Positions 1 through 11,960 of a stretch of 64,000 bases of DNA are shown here, piece after piece. Positions within the stretch are counted from its first letter, which is position 1. Every line of letters begins with the position of its first letter. A program made the translations under genes and the position numbers. The stretch lies in NCBI RefSeq assembly GCF_027943255.1, contig NC_072893.1:132245784-132309783 (forward strand), in the 5' to 3' direction. Under the pieces are notes generated by a model that did no database searches, was not told the origin of the DNA, and worked only from the letters and a program-made list of their open reading frames with translations. The stretch comes from Anastrepha obliqua. Its lineage: Eukaryota; Arthropoda; Insecta; Diptera; Tephritidae.

Positions 1-1623
1 ATTCCACAGAATACATGAAATATTGTACATCTCCGTAAACTTTATGTTTTACAATGAAATCCATTAGAGACTGTAGCTTTCGTCTAAACACTCTTGCAGT
101 AATGTCATGCCTATCAGTAGCTGATTGCCCAGTATATAAATGATTCTTAATATCATCCCATTTCGGATTGCATGTGAAAGTTATGAATAAGTCGGGTCGA
201 GAATAATTTCTGACATAACACATTGCATCTTGGGCGTATTCATGCATATGCCTTGGACTGCCTGTATACGATGAAGGTAATATTACCATTTGGCCAATGT
301 TATTAACTTTGGTATCGTTGTTAATTGCATCTCGTAAATGTATGTATTCGTCACAGCGTAATTTTCTTTGGTTGAATCTAATGTAATTCAATCGTTCTGT
401 TTCTATTTTCGCATACATGTCAACAATATACTGATTAAATAATTTACGACATTTTAAATTGTGATTCTCTTGATTTTCTCTTATCATGATTCTGTATGCA
501 TAATAATTCATTGCGCTTACAGTTTTATGTGTTTCTTGACCATTTGCTGGATTTATTTGTTTTGTAGCAATCGAATAACCATCTTCACTACGACAGAACA
601 TAAGAGGATATTGTAATGCATCATATTTTCGATGCGTTTCATTAACACGTTGCAGTGTATCATTTCTTCTTTGCGAAACAATATCTCTTGGTTGAAATTC
701 ATCTCCAGATATACAATTGCAACCTCGTTGCTTGAAGTTGGTTGATTGTATCTTCCACGATGTTCGCCGGCAGGCGTTTTATTTGCATCAACTTTAATTT
801 TATGATTATCAGATGACAATCTTTCGATTGTTGTTTTAAAACTTTGCACCAAAACATTGTGTGTGTAATAAATCTTGTAGCTCTCTCATAATGACTCAGT
901 TTATATTTCTGGAAAATGCACACCGTGCTTCAAGTTCATCATCGTTGTCATTAATGAAATAAATTTACAAAAATTTTGACTCTTGATCGGGTAGTGGTAG
1001 TAATGAACCTATTAAGTGATATGCTTGCCTTGAATCTAAAAAAAGCCATAATTTGTGTCCATAAAATCAAATGATTCATTAGATGTGTCAACGAATGTTG
1101 TTGAACGTTGAAGTTTATGTATTACCTTGAACGTTGGCATGAAGTTATCGGTTATAATTTTTCCAGCACCAAAAGATGTCATTTGAAAACATGAATTATA
1201 TGTGGAAATTTTTTGAAGAAAATGTTTGGAATCGGGTGATGTTCCCGATAATAATGTAACTAATGGTTCGGGCGGATATTGTATGTCTGGTAAACGAACT
1301 TTTCCTGCAGCGCAACACATGCCTGGTATTTCAATTTTGAATTTCAATGCTTGACAAAATCCGCAAATTTTATCCATAATTCCAATGACAACGTATTTTT
1401 GAGATGAATAATCAAGTTGTGGATTATATTGAAATGCTGCAGCATTCAAATTTACAGAATTGATATTTATTGGCCGATTTTGAGAACGTGACCTAGTACG
1501 ATCTCTTTGTTGACTTAATCTATCAGCATGATTTTCCTCACTTTCATTTTGTCTGTGATTTTGCACATTTCTATCGTGACGTGTATTACGTCCGATGTTA
1601 GCATGTCTTCCACCTTTTGGCAT
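1..1623 (-). mobile_element. Helitron Rep/helicase gene, 5' part, decayed
   Basis: The minus strand encodes the N-terminal half of a Helitron rolling-circle transposase. It starts at 1623 with a basic MPKGGRHAN-type leader, followed by the family signatures PPEPLVTLLSG, SKHFLQKISTYNSCFQMTSFGAGK, KTPAGEHRGRYN (about 750-800) and the Rep N-domain blocks GSPRHMHEYAQDA and PDLFITFTCNPKWDDI (about 170-270). The window ends at SVEW, just before where the HUH nickase motif is expected, so catalytic residues cannot be judged. The frame is broken by a stop near 1033 and further shifts between 840 and 1030, where the IYFINDND and LEARCAFSR blocks lie in other frames. This copy is therefore inactive. 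In Helitrons the protein nicks and replicates the element and carries a C-terminal helicase, which would lie outside the window. Family assignment is secure; the element ends are not seen. Confidence 0.88.
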
Positions 1624-2740
1624 TTCTTTTACCGAATCAAAGTGGTCTTCTTTATGTCACTCTGAGCTCTTGATTGCTACTTTTCTTGTTTTTAAACTGG
1701 AATTCAAATTAACATACTGTTAGCGCCATCTTTTAAAAATATACTTTGAAATGAAAATTACACAGAACAGAAATGGGAAATAATCAGCAAAAATAATATA
1801 TATTTTTGAAATTTTTCTTGAAAATATCTACGGAAAGTGTGAAAACAATCTCTTTTCTTAAATATCTTAAGTAAAAACTTCTAAAATATTAATTATTTTT
1901 GCCGATTTCAGTTGTGTGTATTTTTCACACCATTTATTCACTGTTTCACTTGTTATCAATCATTTGCAAAATTAATATATATTTTGTAAACTTTTCGTGA
2001 AAATATCGTTGGAAAATGTGAAAACAATCTTTTCTCTTAAATATTTCTGACGCACTTTTTTTATCTCTTTGGTTGATGCCTGGAAACTGCTTCACTTGAA
2101 CACTTTACCAAATAAAACACTTTCTTGTTAGTTTTAACACTTACTTTCACTATGCACTATTACTTTGATAATCTTCTAAGAAAACGGCCTTGCTTAAGTA
2201 CTTTTTTAGCGACGACCTGTTCAGGTTCGTTGAGCTAATGGTTTTGCTTCGGTTATCCCGAAGTGTGGGTATAAAGAAGAAGTATTTAAGCAAAGTGTTA
2301 AGTTAGTCATAGCGGCATTGTGTTACGATTAATTATTGCAGGCTGTCAGCTACAGCTGTGCCTGCTAATTTGTATGTTTCTATTCTATGGGAATGCAGGC
2401 GTGCAGCCACTGCTGTATGAATATATGTATATGTATGAATGTTTGCATTCCATTGAAATGTATGTAATGGAATGAAAATTTAGGCATAAAAACTGCTGCG
2501 TTAACTTGTACATATGTGAGTAAATTGTACGCTCCATGCAACCGTTTACAATAACAACCACACGCGTAAAAAGAACGCTGCCTCGTGTATACTGTGTGTT
2601 GACGAAGAAGTAAAGGAGATTTTAACCAAACATAGTTGCAAACTTGCTCCACATGTGTCTCTTCAAAGTGGCAAAGTTTGGTTAAAATCGGTTGAGCCAT
2701 TCTCCGTAAAGTTCATCACAACGCGAAAAACGGCTGAAGT
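1624..2740. other. AT-rich leader of the Helitron copy, no gene
   Basis: No coding signal is seen. Two diverged direct copies of about 80 bp lie at roughly 1790-1872 and 1968-2048. Both read as an AT run, then GAAAATATC, then GTGAAAACAATCT, then CTTAAATAT. They may be subterminal repeats of the Helitron whose gene ends at 1623. The Helitron 5' end (TC) was not identified. Confidence 0.4.
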
Positions 2741-3068
2741 TTTATATATATATGTAGATATAATTGCCGCGTACACCCTTTTTGGGTGTTTGGCCGAGCT
2801 CCTCCTACTATTTGTGGTGTGCGTCTTGATGTTGTTCCACAAATGGAGGGACCTACAGTTTCAAGCCGACTCCGAACGGCAATATTTTTATGAGGAGCTT
2901 TTTCATGGCAGAAATACACTCGGAGGTTTGCCATTGCCTGCCAAGGAGCGACCGCTATTAGAAAAATCTTTTTCTTAATTTTGGTGTTTCACCGAGATTC
3001 GAACCGACGTTCTCTCTGTGAATTCCGAATGGTAGTCACGCACCAACCCATTCGGCTACGGCGGCCGC
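2741..3068 (-). repeat. tRNA-derived SINE, near full length
   Basis: On the minus strand the copy begins with GGCGGCCGCC, then a polymerase III A-box-like TAGCCGAATGGG and, about 50 bases on, a B-box GGTTCGAATCTC. A roughly 230-bp body follows and ends in GCAATTATAT and a TA-rich tail. The body (GGCAATGGCAAACCTCCGAGTGTATTTCTGCCATG, and the CCTCCATTTGTGGAACAACATCAAGACGCAC region) recurs at 8165-8380 and 9936-10185, which shows it is a dispersed family. The tRNA-like head cannot be a working tRNA gene because the arms do not pair as a full cloverleaf. Confidence 0.8.
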
Positions 3069-3070
3069 CG

Positions 3071-3155
3071 TGTCATGAAAAGCTTCTCATAATATTATCT
3101 GCCGTTCGAAGTTGACATAAAATTTTAGGTCTCTCCCTTTGTAGAATAATCTTAA
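3071..3155 (+). repeat. SINE body fragment, opposite orientation
   Basis: The piece matches the central SINE body (CATGAAAAGCTTCTCATAA, CTGCCGTTCGAAGT, TAGGTCTCTCCCTTTGTAGAA). It abuts the 5' end of the neighbouring SINE in the opposite orientation. Head and tail are missing. Confidence 0.65.
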
Positions 3156-5790
3156 TTTGCGTGATACCCGCATCCTAATTCTTAATTTCTCAATGCTATT
3201 ATTTACTATTTTCGCCTTAAGAATAAGTGGCAACGCAACATATAATTTTAATTAAAACTATGCGCATTACTCACAAAATATTTTATTTGATGCCAGTATC
3301 TTAACCCCTAATTTAAATTATGTTTTTAGTTTTCAACTTTCTTTGAAATTTGCTGGCAACGCGAATTAAGAATAGTCTATTAAAGCTATGCTTGCACTTG
3401 CATTGATATATGTATGCATATTTTTTACAGTTAATATATTTTTGTAGCCAATTTCTTAATTCACAAAAAAATAGGTAGCAATACCGACTAAAATATTTTT
3501 TTTTGCTTACTTAAAATCCTTTCACTTAATACTTTTATCTTAATATTTGTGATAAATTGCCTCTTTTGTAAAACAAACCTGGTGGCAACACCATAAAAAA
3601 AGGTTTTGGAATAAAGTTTTACTACTACTTTTTTTTAATTTTATAAAATTGGGCATAGCTCATTCTACAACAAGTATTAGTATATATATTAAAGTTTCAA
3701 AGTTTGTAAAAATTTTCACCAACATTTCAATTTTTTTCAGAATTAAAAAAAAAAGTTGGATGTGCAGTTTTATGGCCCATAAAATTTTACTACATATGAC
3801 TAAGTGCAAGCTTCAAGTGGCTAACAATTCACGAAATTTTTTATATAGAAGATACGTTACACCGTCAGGGAAAAAAATTAAAGAAAAATCCACTACTGGG
3901 AAAGCCGATTAAAGGCATTAGCAACCACTGGAAGGACCGACTCCACATGGTTCTATGTAAGTCATGCGAACTATCAGGCGGAGGCCTCAGAGAGATGGGC
4001 CCATAAGATACTTTTTTCTATTGCTTGCTCTGGGCATGCTGCATAATTATAATAAACGAGTTGTAAGTGCCTTTAATTAAATATTTCATAAATCTGCTGA
4101 GAATTGCAAACCAATGTTTCAAAAGTTGCAATGTAATATACTTCGTGAGAGATTTCTAAATCGGTGTGATTTTCTCATATGGCGATATTTTGTCTTGATT
4201 TCTCGAGTTAAGTTGAAGTCGTCCCCATCTTTCAGCCACATATGTGCATGTTCTCAAATACCGTGTGCACCCTGTACAACCCCCATGCTTGCGCTGCATT
4301 ACTATATTTTAATTCTTTATTTCAATAGTATTTATGTGCTCCCTCTCCTTCTGATTGTCTCGCAATATTGCATTGCAGTATTTTTGCATGCAAATATTTG
4401 TTTTTTTAATTAGCAAAAGCTTAACGAAAATTTTCCGGAATTAAAGTTCTTTGCAGCCTCTGCCAATTGACCACAACCCTCTGACTATTGTATCCGCCTA
4501 CTCCCGTTGAACGGCCGCCTTTTCTTTGAACTTGCCCTCTGTCTCTCTTGACCTTGGTTTTGTTTTTGCTTGTGAATGCAACAAAGCCGAAATTCTGAGG
4601 ACTGTCTGTTGCCTTTTTAGTTTGTTGTGAAAAGGAGAAACTGATTTGCCGCCACCAGAGGACTTGAAGCACCATTTCGCAAGTGACAAGCGTTTCAGTT
4701 TCAACATACTTTTTTACTCCATTTACAATGAAATATATATACATATATGCATGTACATATTCTCACTCACGAGCATGCAGCACACATTGCTCGAAGTTTT
4801 CTAAAATTGCTCTGGATTGTTTTCCCAGAAAATATTGATTTAACACATGTCGGTTGTCAAGTAAAAACCATAAACGAAGAAGGCTTGATTGCGAATTTAA
4901 AAAAAGCATTGAATGAAAGCTACGCGTGTTAATAGAAAATGGAAACATTAAAAAAATACCAGTAAAAAAGCCTTTCCATTTCATTTCTAGCTAGCAAGGC
5001 ACGCATGAAAAGTAGACAACGTCTGTGCTCGCCTGGAGGTGTTCGCTGTCAGCGGCCATCTAACTTTGAATAAAAAATATACTATCATACCTATGAAACC
5101 GGAATTGTTTAATAAACAGAATGCGCTTTATTAGTTTACGAATAGAATAGTAGAAAATATTTCATTCAAAGTAATGGTGTTTATGAGACTCGCATTTTTA
5201 CCAACTCTCCGGCAATTTGCGAATCCCGCGCCAAAAATATGTTCCGTTTTTATAGCCAAAGCAACCATCCGATCCGATCCAGTCGATTACGGCAGTGCTT
5301 CTCAGCTAAACATTTCAACGCTTCATTTCCTAGATTTACCTTACACGACCCCATATCCTTGAAAAACCTTGTCTCGCATTGTATTATTTTCCGAAGCGAT
5401 TTGGATATGGCTTTCCACTTTTCCTCACTGATTTGATGCCCGAATATTGTTGCTTGAAGAATTCGTCCATTTTTTGGCCACCATTAGAAATTATTCAAAC
5501 AGATGAAGCCTTCGTTAAAAAGCTAAGTCCCTTCGATTTCGCCGGTACCAAAGATATTTGTGTGCAGCCAGGCGCTTTAAATTAGAAAAACTTTTCCTAA
5601 GTAATTAAATTGAGTTAACATATAGAGTAATGCGCTGCTCCCATCACGAATTTAGAAAATTTGTGAGTTTCCTACTAGTTGGGCTCTCAATAGACGATGT
5701 GTTTTCGACACGCCCTCAGCAGGATTCGGATTTCGGTTGCCCCTTGACAGGCAATGGCAAAGCTCGAGTAGTTGCGTTGTACGACAAAGC
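3156..5790. other. AT-rich spacer
   Basis: No gene model is supported. Short frames here have no recognisable domains and AT-driven composition. The phrase TGGCAAC(G/A)C occurs at about 3230, 3352 and 3582, possibly part of a degenerate repeat. The segment 5160-5590 is less AT-rich and partly open in several frames, but I recognise nothing in it. Confidence 0.4.
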
Positions 5791-5799
5791 TCGAGGATG

Positions 5800-6180
5800 A
5801 GGTGGGCGCCAGCGTATATTCCACACATCTGGGTATATCTTCTAGCTTTCGGTTCCCGGGCTAATGTTGTGGTTTTCAGGCTGAACTGATGAGAATAGTT
5901 AAGGCCGTAACAGTAGTCGTATGTGCTGCGATACCTGTAGTTAATATTTACATTTTCACTGATATCCAGACGGCTTATAAAATCCTTCAAAAACCAATCG
6001 ATAACTTCCACGGTAGGCAGGAAGTGCTGAAAAATCTTCAAGATATGGCTAAGTCATTTCGTCCAAATGTAAAATGGGTTCGGCCATCGCGACATCGAGC
6101 AGAATTGTGGAGCCGTTGAACTAGCGATACTCAGCGCCAAACTTCCTAAGAAGTACATTGGCCATGATATAGGTACACCA
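5800..6180 (+). mobile_element. LINE RNase H fragment (decayed)
   Basis: The frame from 5889 reads ...IYIFTDIQTAYKIL..., which resembles the RNase H block (YTDSQ-A-KAL) of jockey/I-type LINEs. It is followed by a NVKWVRPSRHRAE segment where such proteins have WVPGHxG. Similarity is short and one key residue is changed (DSQ to DIQ), so this is a remnant at best. Confidence 0.4.
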
Positions 6181-7257
6181 TTTTAAACATGCAAGCTACT
6201 TATTTTTGAGACATTTTTATGAATAGCGAACGAGTGGCGTAACGAAACCGCCTACAGAATCGCCCATTAATTGTAGCAGACTCTCAATACTAAATGCACC
6301 GAATCCCTGCTGAGCAGGGAAAATTTCGGTTAAAAAGGCGCACTATCTATATTCATCATTCTGACAATGCTTTAATGAGTTGAAGCATCTCCGCACTGTG
6401 GAAATCAAGGATCGTTTGAAATTTTTTTATTAATTCACATTGGTTTTAGGCGATATCAGGACAAGTTCGCCATGCGGCACCACAATGGGCTGTCAGCTTG
6501 AGTATGTCCCATAATGTACAATCGCTACAACCTAACATAACCGTATAAATAGTTATTTAAGCGAACTGCGCATATTATTTTCCTCATGCAAAGCCTGAAA
6601 ATGCGTGAAAACGGAGAATAAAATAATCATTACAAGCTCTCATATGACCGTCTATGTAACTTTAGCCTCAGCTTTTTTCCCGTAGTCTTATCAATCCTCT
6701 TAGAATACGAGTTGCACAACGAGTTTAGCGGTTGGAAAACCGTTTTTGCTTGCCTCATGCGGCGTTGCGGCCGTTTGGTTTTTCTTATCATTTTGCAGTA
6801 TTTTTTGTTTAAAAATTCAAATTTTTTCTAGAGTTGTGCAATTTACATACTCGTACAACAGCAATGAAAAGTTTTGTCTGCCTAAGCTGATTATGCGTGA
6901 GCTTATCGCCACTTTTTAGTTATTTTTGTGTTTTTTTAAATAATCTTCTGTTGCTCTCATCTCTTTTTTACATTGTTCAACGATTAACTGCGTTTAGCCA
7001 TCCTTGCTTACGAAATGTTAAACATCCGCAATTAGTTATGTAAAATTTTAACAAAAACATATTGCAATTAAAAGCAAACCGCACTTAAAATCCTTTCGCT
7101 TTTTCTGTCTTTACAGTTAGCAATTTAAAAGCATTCTTCCTAAGCGTCAAAGCAACTGCTGCGAAATAAAAAAAAAGAGTTACAAGAGTGGTTAACTCTC
7201 TTTCTTCTGTTGGTTTTAGCTACAATAATAATTGGTTACCTGTACAGTGGTGGCAAA
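6181..7257. other. Spacer upstream of Ctr1A
   Basis: The sequence is AT-rich without supported genes. The Ctr1A promoter and 5' UTR should lie in the right-hand part, but no TATA or initiator could be placed confidently. Confidence 0.35.
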
Positions 7258-10200
7258 ATGGATCATTCACAGCACAGTATACACAATCACGGTAAGTTTT
7301 GGCAGTATACATAGTAAAAATGAAAACGACTTTAAAAAAAAATTTCTAGAAACTTATTTTCGAATTATTTCATTTCATTATTTTTTCTCATATACTAAAG
7401 AATAATTGAAAATAACAGTTAGGGATTGTTATTATTATTATATTTTTTGTTTTGTTTTATTCCCAAGATCGAGTCTAATTTTTTTACTCGCACACTCTCA
7501 AGAATTATTCGAATCGTTCCGGTAACGTAGAACCAACTTTCGTGAGAGGCAAAGGGCTCAGTAGTTACAAGTATGCATAAAATTGAGAGGCGGCAAAGTT
7601 TTTTAATTAAATAGCCAAGCTTTGCCATTCTCTCGTTTTAGTAGTTGTTTTTATTTTATGGATCCAAATGTATCCCTTTGTGGGACGCCTTGAAGATCAT
7701 TAGCATATTCCTAGTGCACAATTCCCATCAGGCTTGTGGAATATGATGTATCTACTGATTTAACCCTGCGTGTAGAACAAAAGACCTGAATTCAGGCCCA
7801 CAGAATTCAGTTTCTTTTTTTGTTTTTATGTGGGACTTATTTCCTTTTGTACGCTGTTCACAATTCTCGGGACCAAAAGTGCGCATTCAAGTTACGGTTT
7901 GGGAAAATCTGAGGCGGATACCCCTAAAAACCTGTAATCAGCGACCCCAACAATTTTAAAGCAACTCCGAAAATAGGGAGTAGCTCAATGCAATTTATAA
8001 TCACCATGGCGGTCACGCAGTTCAGGAAGATAGCCGCTGATTTTTGCCGCTGACGTTAAAAATTCTGTTTTGTTAACTAGAGCTTGCCGAGTCATTGTGC
8101 TCAAATCTACTTCAGAGGCAAAACACGAAATAATATTATCATCCAAAACTATATAATCTCACTTTTTTCTAATAACGGTCGCCCCTCGTAAGGCAATGGC
8201 AAACCTCCGAGTGTATTTCTGCCATGAAAAAGCTTCTCATAAAATATTTTCATATCTGTCGTTCGTAATCAGCTCAAAACTGTAGGACTCTCCATTTATG
8301 GAACAACGCACACAACAAATTGGAGAAGGAGCGGGACCAAATACATACCTAACAGAAGTGTGCTCGCCAATTATTTTTTATAGAATCTTAGCCCAAATGT
8401 CCGAAAGAGTTTTGCGCCGCATGTAAATAATAAATTTTGAAATGTTAGCCAATCTTTATGATTTTTAACCGTTAAAACTATAATTCAACCTGATTTTGAA
8501 TTTTTTACGTTATTTAAACTTTCAGCTAAAATAGTTTAGCATATTTTTTAATTTATTTTTACTTTATTACGAATTCATTATCATTTTTCCTAATTTCTGT
8601 TATTAATTTACCATTTTTTTTATTATTTTTTTATACAATATTTAATTTTTTGTTTCAAAACTACACCAAATCATCTTTTGCATACTTGATACTTGTGATT
8701 CATTTGGATTGAACTAAAGATCATCATATGGCCTTAGATACTGCAACAACGCACGACCATGCAGCTATGATGATATCTACCACCACTGCCAGTCCCATTG
8801 ATATAATGGGCCAGGGCGCAAGCGATCATCACGCGATGCAACACAGCCACGAGCATGGAACAATGGGCATGGAGGGACCGATGCATCATATGATGTCAAT
8901 GGCGGTGAGTAGAAGGCACATGCATAGGTATGCGCCTAAAAGTAGATAGAAAAAACTGTAGGATGCTGAAAAGTAAAAATACTAAGGCTACAATGCTTTG
9001 GCGTCACCAACAGGCTCCAGCTGCATATTAGCTTCAGCTTTCCTCAACATTTCAATATTTTCCAACTACTTTAACTGCTTTTATCCTATATACTTGCTCG
9101 CCATTATTTCAGTTTCACTTTGGCTATAATGAGACTGTGCTCTTCTCATGGTGGAAATTTGATAGTATTATGGGTTTAATTGGCTCAATGATCGCCATAT
9201 TTGTAATGGCTGTTCTTTATGAGGGCCTAAAATACTACCGGGAGTACCTGTTTTGGAAAACTTACAATTTGCTGGAATACCGGCCGGTCACCGGTCCGCA
9301 ACGCAATCCCGAAGATCCGCAGCGTAGCACGCCGTCAACGAGCGCCTCTCCAGTGCAGTAAGTGAAGGAGCATACATAATTTTGTTGTTATAGCAAATAT
9401 TTTTCATTTTTTTTCTTTTTAATTTGTTTTAATGATTTGTATGCACTTTTTGATCAAATTCTAATCTGCATTTGTTTTGTCCGTTTTGCTTACTTTTTCA
9501 ATTTCATTTCTCTCTCTCATATACATATTTGTGCTGTCTACGAAAATTTTCTCTAACTAGATATGTTGGCGAGGTCATACATAAGCAACCGTGAGTATAA
9601 AATAAAAAAGAATATTAAGACATTTTGATAGCAAGTGACATGATTACCATTGCATTCCATTTTAATCTGATTTTTATGTCTGTATGTATGTTATATGTGT
9701 CGCATAATAATGATGATTCTCAGCCTAATTTTCTTGGTCATGCCTCACGTGCAGAAGTATGTCAAGTATTTTATGTAGATACCTACTAGACACTGTTTGG
9801 GCATAGAATTGTTACACCTCATGAAAATAATTGAATAGGGAATCGTTCAGTAACACAGTTAAAAATAAAAGCTATGCATCTCTGTACGTCTCTGCAGTGT
9901 AGGAAAATTTGTTCAACTGAATTTTTGCGTAATACAGCGGCCGCCGAAGCCGAAGATGCGAAATGCCGGGCAAGAAGCACCAATTGATAGGAAGAGTTTC
10001 TATTCATAGCGATCGCTCCTTAGCAGACAAAATCAAACCTCCAAGACTATTTCTGCCATGAAGAAGCTCCTCATAAAGAAAACGTCTGCCTCCATTTGTG
10101 GAAGAACATCAAGACGCATACCACAAATTGGAGGAGGAGCTCTGCCAAACACCTAAAAAGGGGGTAAGCGCCAATTATTTAGAATATATACATAACATAG

Positions 10201-11081
10201 TCTAAACTACAAAGTTGGAGAATGGTTCTAAGTTGCTGGCTAATTTATTTGCAAACCCCAGCAGAACTATCTTAGGCGGCCCACGCATACCGGAGAGGAA
10301 TCACAAACGATGATAGCTCCAGATTTTGCAAATGACTAGAAGAGAAGGAAACTCTAGAACACCTTCTATATTCTTGCCCTGCTTTAGCTAGAACCCGAAT
10401 GAAATGTTCAGGAGCTCTACAATATGAGAGGTTAGAAGGTCTCTCGGGGATAGAGCTTCAGAGCTTACTTAGATTCGCAAAAGACGCAGGCTTATTACAA
10501 AAACCTACCACAAGGAAACGTAAGGGTCTATGTGATGGATTTCAGCCAGTCAGGCCAACCTAACCGAACCTATTTGCAAACCCCTAAAATTTCCAATATT
10601 TTATATGCAAAAAATATCCATTCCAACAGTTTCAGCTCAAGCGCTGTATTAAACCTATGTAAAATCCATTTTCGTCTCGCTCAACTTCCACCTATGTATG
10701 CATGTGTTTGTTAGCGCATCGATTATCCGCCTTTAAACGCATCAAATAATCCGTTTCCTGTTGCCATTTTATATTTTATTTATAATGTATGTATGCATGT
10801 TAATTTTAAACACTTTTCCTGGTTGTCCCTCGCACTAATTTAAACTGAATGTACTCTTCTTACTCTCTTCCACCCGCAGTCCGACAATGTTGTCACTGAA
10901 TCATCTATACCAAACCGGCCTCCACATCATCCAAGTGACGCTCTCCTTCATGCTGATGTTGATCTTTATGACTTACAATGTATGGCTGTGTATTGTGGTG
11001 GTACTCGGCGCCGCTGTGGGCTACTTCCTGTTCTGCTGGCGGAAGTCGGTGATTGTCGATGTAACGGAACACTGTCACTAG
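7258..11081 (+). CDS. Ctr1A: High-affinity copper transporter Ctr1A
   Basis: Five coding exons: 7258-7291, 8720-8904, 9113-9357, 9561-9590 and 10880-11081, all with GT/AG borders, giving 231 residues. CTR1 proteins form trimeric plasma-membrane pores that import Cu(I). The extracellular N-terminus is rich in His and Met ([18 protein letters not shown]). TM1 follows [10 protein letters not shown]2 carries the MxxxM motif (MLIFM), TM3 carries GxxxG (GAAVG), and the tail ends in the metal-binding HCH (TEHCH). Length fits the family. The 30-nt fourth exon encodes [10 protein letters not shown] and keeps frame if skipped. Introns 1 and 3-4 contain SINE and LINE debris. The start sits in CAAAATGG and is followed by a short His-rich exon. 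After the TAG the same frame stays open for 198 more codons (see findings). Confidence 0.95.
7500..7560 (-). repeat. LINE-head repeat fragment in Ctr1A intron 1
   Basis: The segment TCGTTCCGGTAACGTAGAACCAAC matches the reverse of the head shared by the LINE in the DUSP12 intron and the short repeats near 29.1 kb (GGTTCTACGTTACCGGAA). Confidence 0.5.
8165..8380 (+). repeat. tRNA-derived SINE, 5'-truncated copy
   Basis: The body of the same SINE as at 2741-3068, from AATAACGGTCGCCCC to TGCTCGCCAATTATT, lies in Ctr1A intron 1. The tRNA-like head is absent. Several substitutions and small deletions mark it as old. Confidence 0.75.
9936..10185 (+). repeat. tRNA-derived SINE, diverged copy
   Basis: Starts with GCGGCCGCCGAAGCCGAA (head), loses most of the A-to-B box stretch, then continues with CGATCGCTCCTTAGCAGAC and the CCTCCATTTGTGGAAGAACATCAAGACGCA body to GGGTAAGCGCCAATTATT. 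It lies in Ctr1A intron 4. Confidence 0.75.
10205..10580 (+). mobile_element. LINE 3' fragment (C-terminal zinc-binding region)
   Basis: The plus strand reads CRFCK, a stop, then [24 protein letters not shown] and ...[13 protein letters not shown]. This is the cysteine/histidine-containing C-terminus typical of jockey/R1/I-like LINE polyproteins, followed by a short 3' UTR with AACCTAACCGAACC. An internal stop and missing upstream parts show a dead 5'-truncated copy inside Ctr1A intron 4. Confidence 0.65.
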
Positions 11082-11678
11082 CAATGTTTAAAATGTGAAA
11101 GGCGCTTCACTTGGATGCGCTGCCTCTGGCCAAGGCAAATTGGCAATTCAAATAATCATCAAACTATAAATACTAAAGCTGCAGCAGCAGTGACTACAAC
11201 AACAGCAACAACAAATAGAACTGGCACTAGATTGAGCATAGCAGGCGGAGGAAGCAGAGCCGAGCGAGGATCTGACGCTGGGGAAAAATATAAAAATGGC
11301 AGAAACGGTGAAGCAACTCGTCACGCAACGGCTACTTCGCTAATGAATTCCGCTGGTGGAAGCGTACGTTGTGCGCGATATACGAAGAGTGCGGCGCGTG
11401 ACGACCTTGAGAAGCAGCGCGGCATACAAGTGACCATGGCGAACTACAACCAAAAGGACTATGATATTTACTACTACGAACGTGATGAGTATAAGGATGA
11501 GAAAGTTATCATTGATACAATTGCCGTTTCGGCGACCACCACTACCCAGCGGATGGAGAGCGGTTGCGGCAGCATCGGTGCTAATTGTCAGGAATGTCGA
11601 AATATTAAAATTCTCTTAAGACTAAGTTTAAGATATTTTTATGATATAAACTGTGAAATTGTAAAAAACACAATTTAA
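11082..11678 (+). other. Open frame in phase after the Ctr1A stop (candidate readthrough extension)
   Basis: After the Ctr1A TAG (11079-11081) the same frame runs through 198 sense codons to TAA at 11676-11678. The first downstream ATG is at 11115. The predicted peptide starts QCLKCERRFTW, has a Thr/Ala/Asn-rich stretch, a Lys/Arg-rich middle, an acidic Tyr-rich block (YDIYYYERDEYKDE) and a Cys-containing end (CGSIGANCQECRN). No known domain is recognised. The stop context is TAG-CAA. The region could equally be ordinary 3' UTR or a second cistron. Confidence 0.35.
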
Positions 11679-11960
11679 GGAGAACTCAAAAACACTAAGG
11701 CAAGCAAAAATTAAAAGTAATAACAAGTGAGCCACAAAAAGTGAGGACAAAAAAAGAAAATCCAAAATGTAGTGGGTTTAGGCAAGTGATAGCACGCAAT
11801 TGTGCGGCAGGGAGAGCATATTGCAGAATTTAGAAAAAGTGAAATATTTTTACAAGATGTAGTTGTGCAGTTGTTTAGATGTAAATTGGATGTTTTGAGC
11901 TCGGTTCGTGCGCGGCAAGCGGCGAGCTATCGCTTAAGTACTGCGAAGTGATCTTCGACC

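Noticed and set aside
2655..2978. 107-codon plus-strand frame
   Set aside because: It lies antisense across a SINE and has no domain; it reflects the repeat.
2984..3068. tRNA gene on the minus strand
   Set aside because: A- and B-box-like sequences are present, but the arms do not form a complete cloverleaf and the sequence continues into a SINE body repeated elsewhere.
5738..5770. GGCAATGGCAAA match to the SINE body
   Set aside because: Only about 20 bases agree and the flanks do not continue into the SINE.
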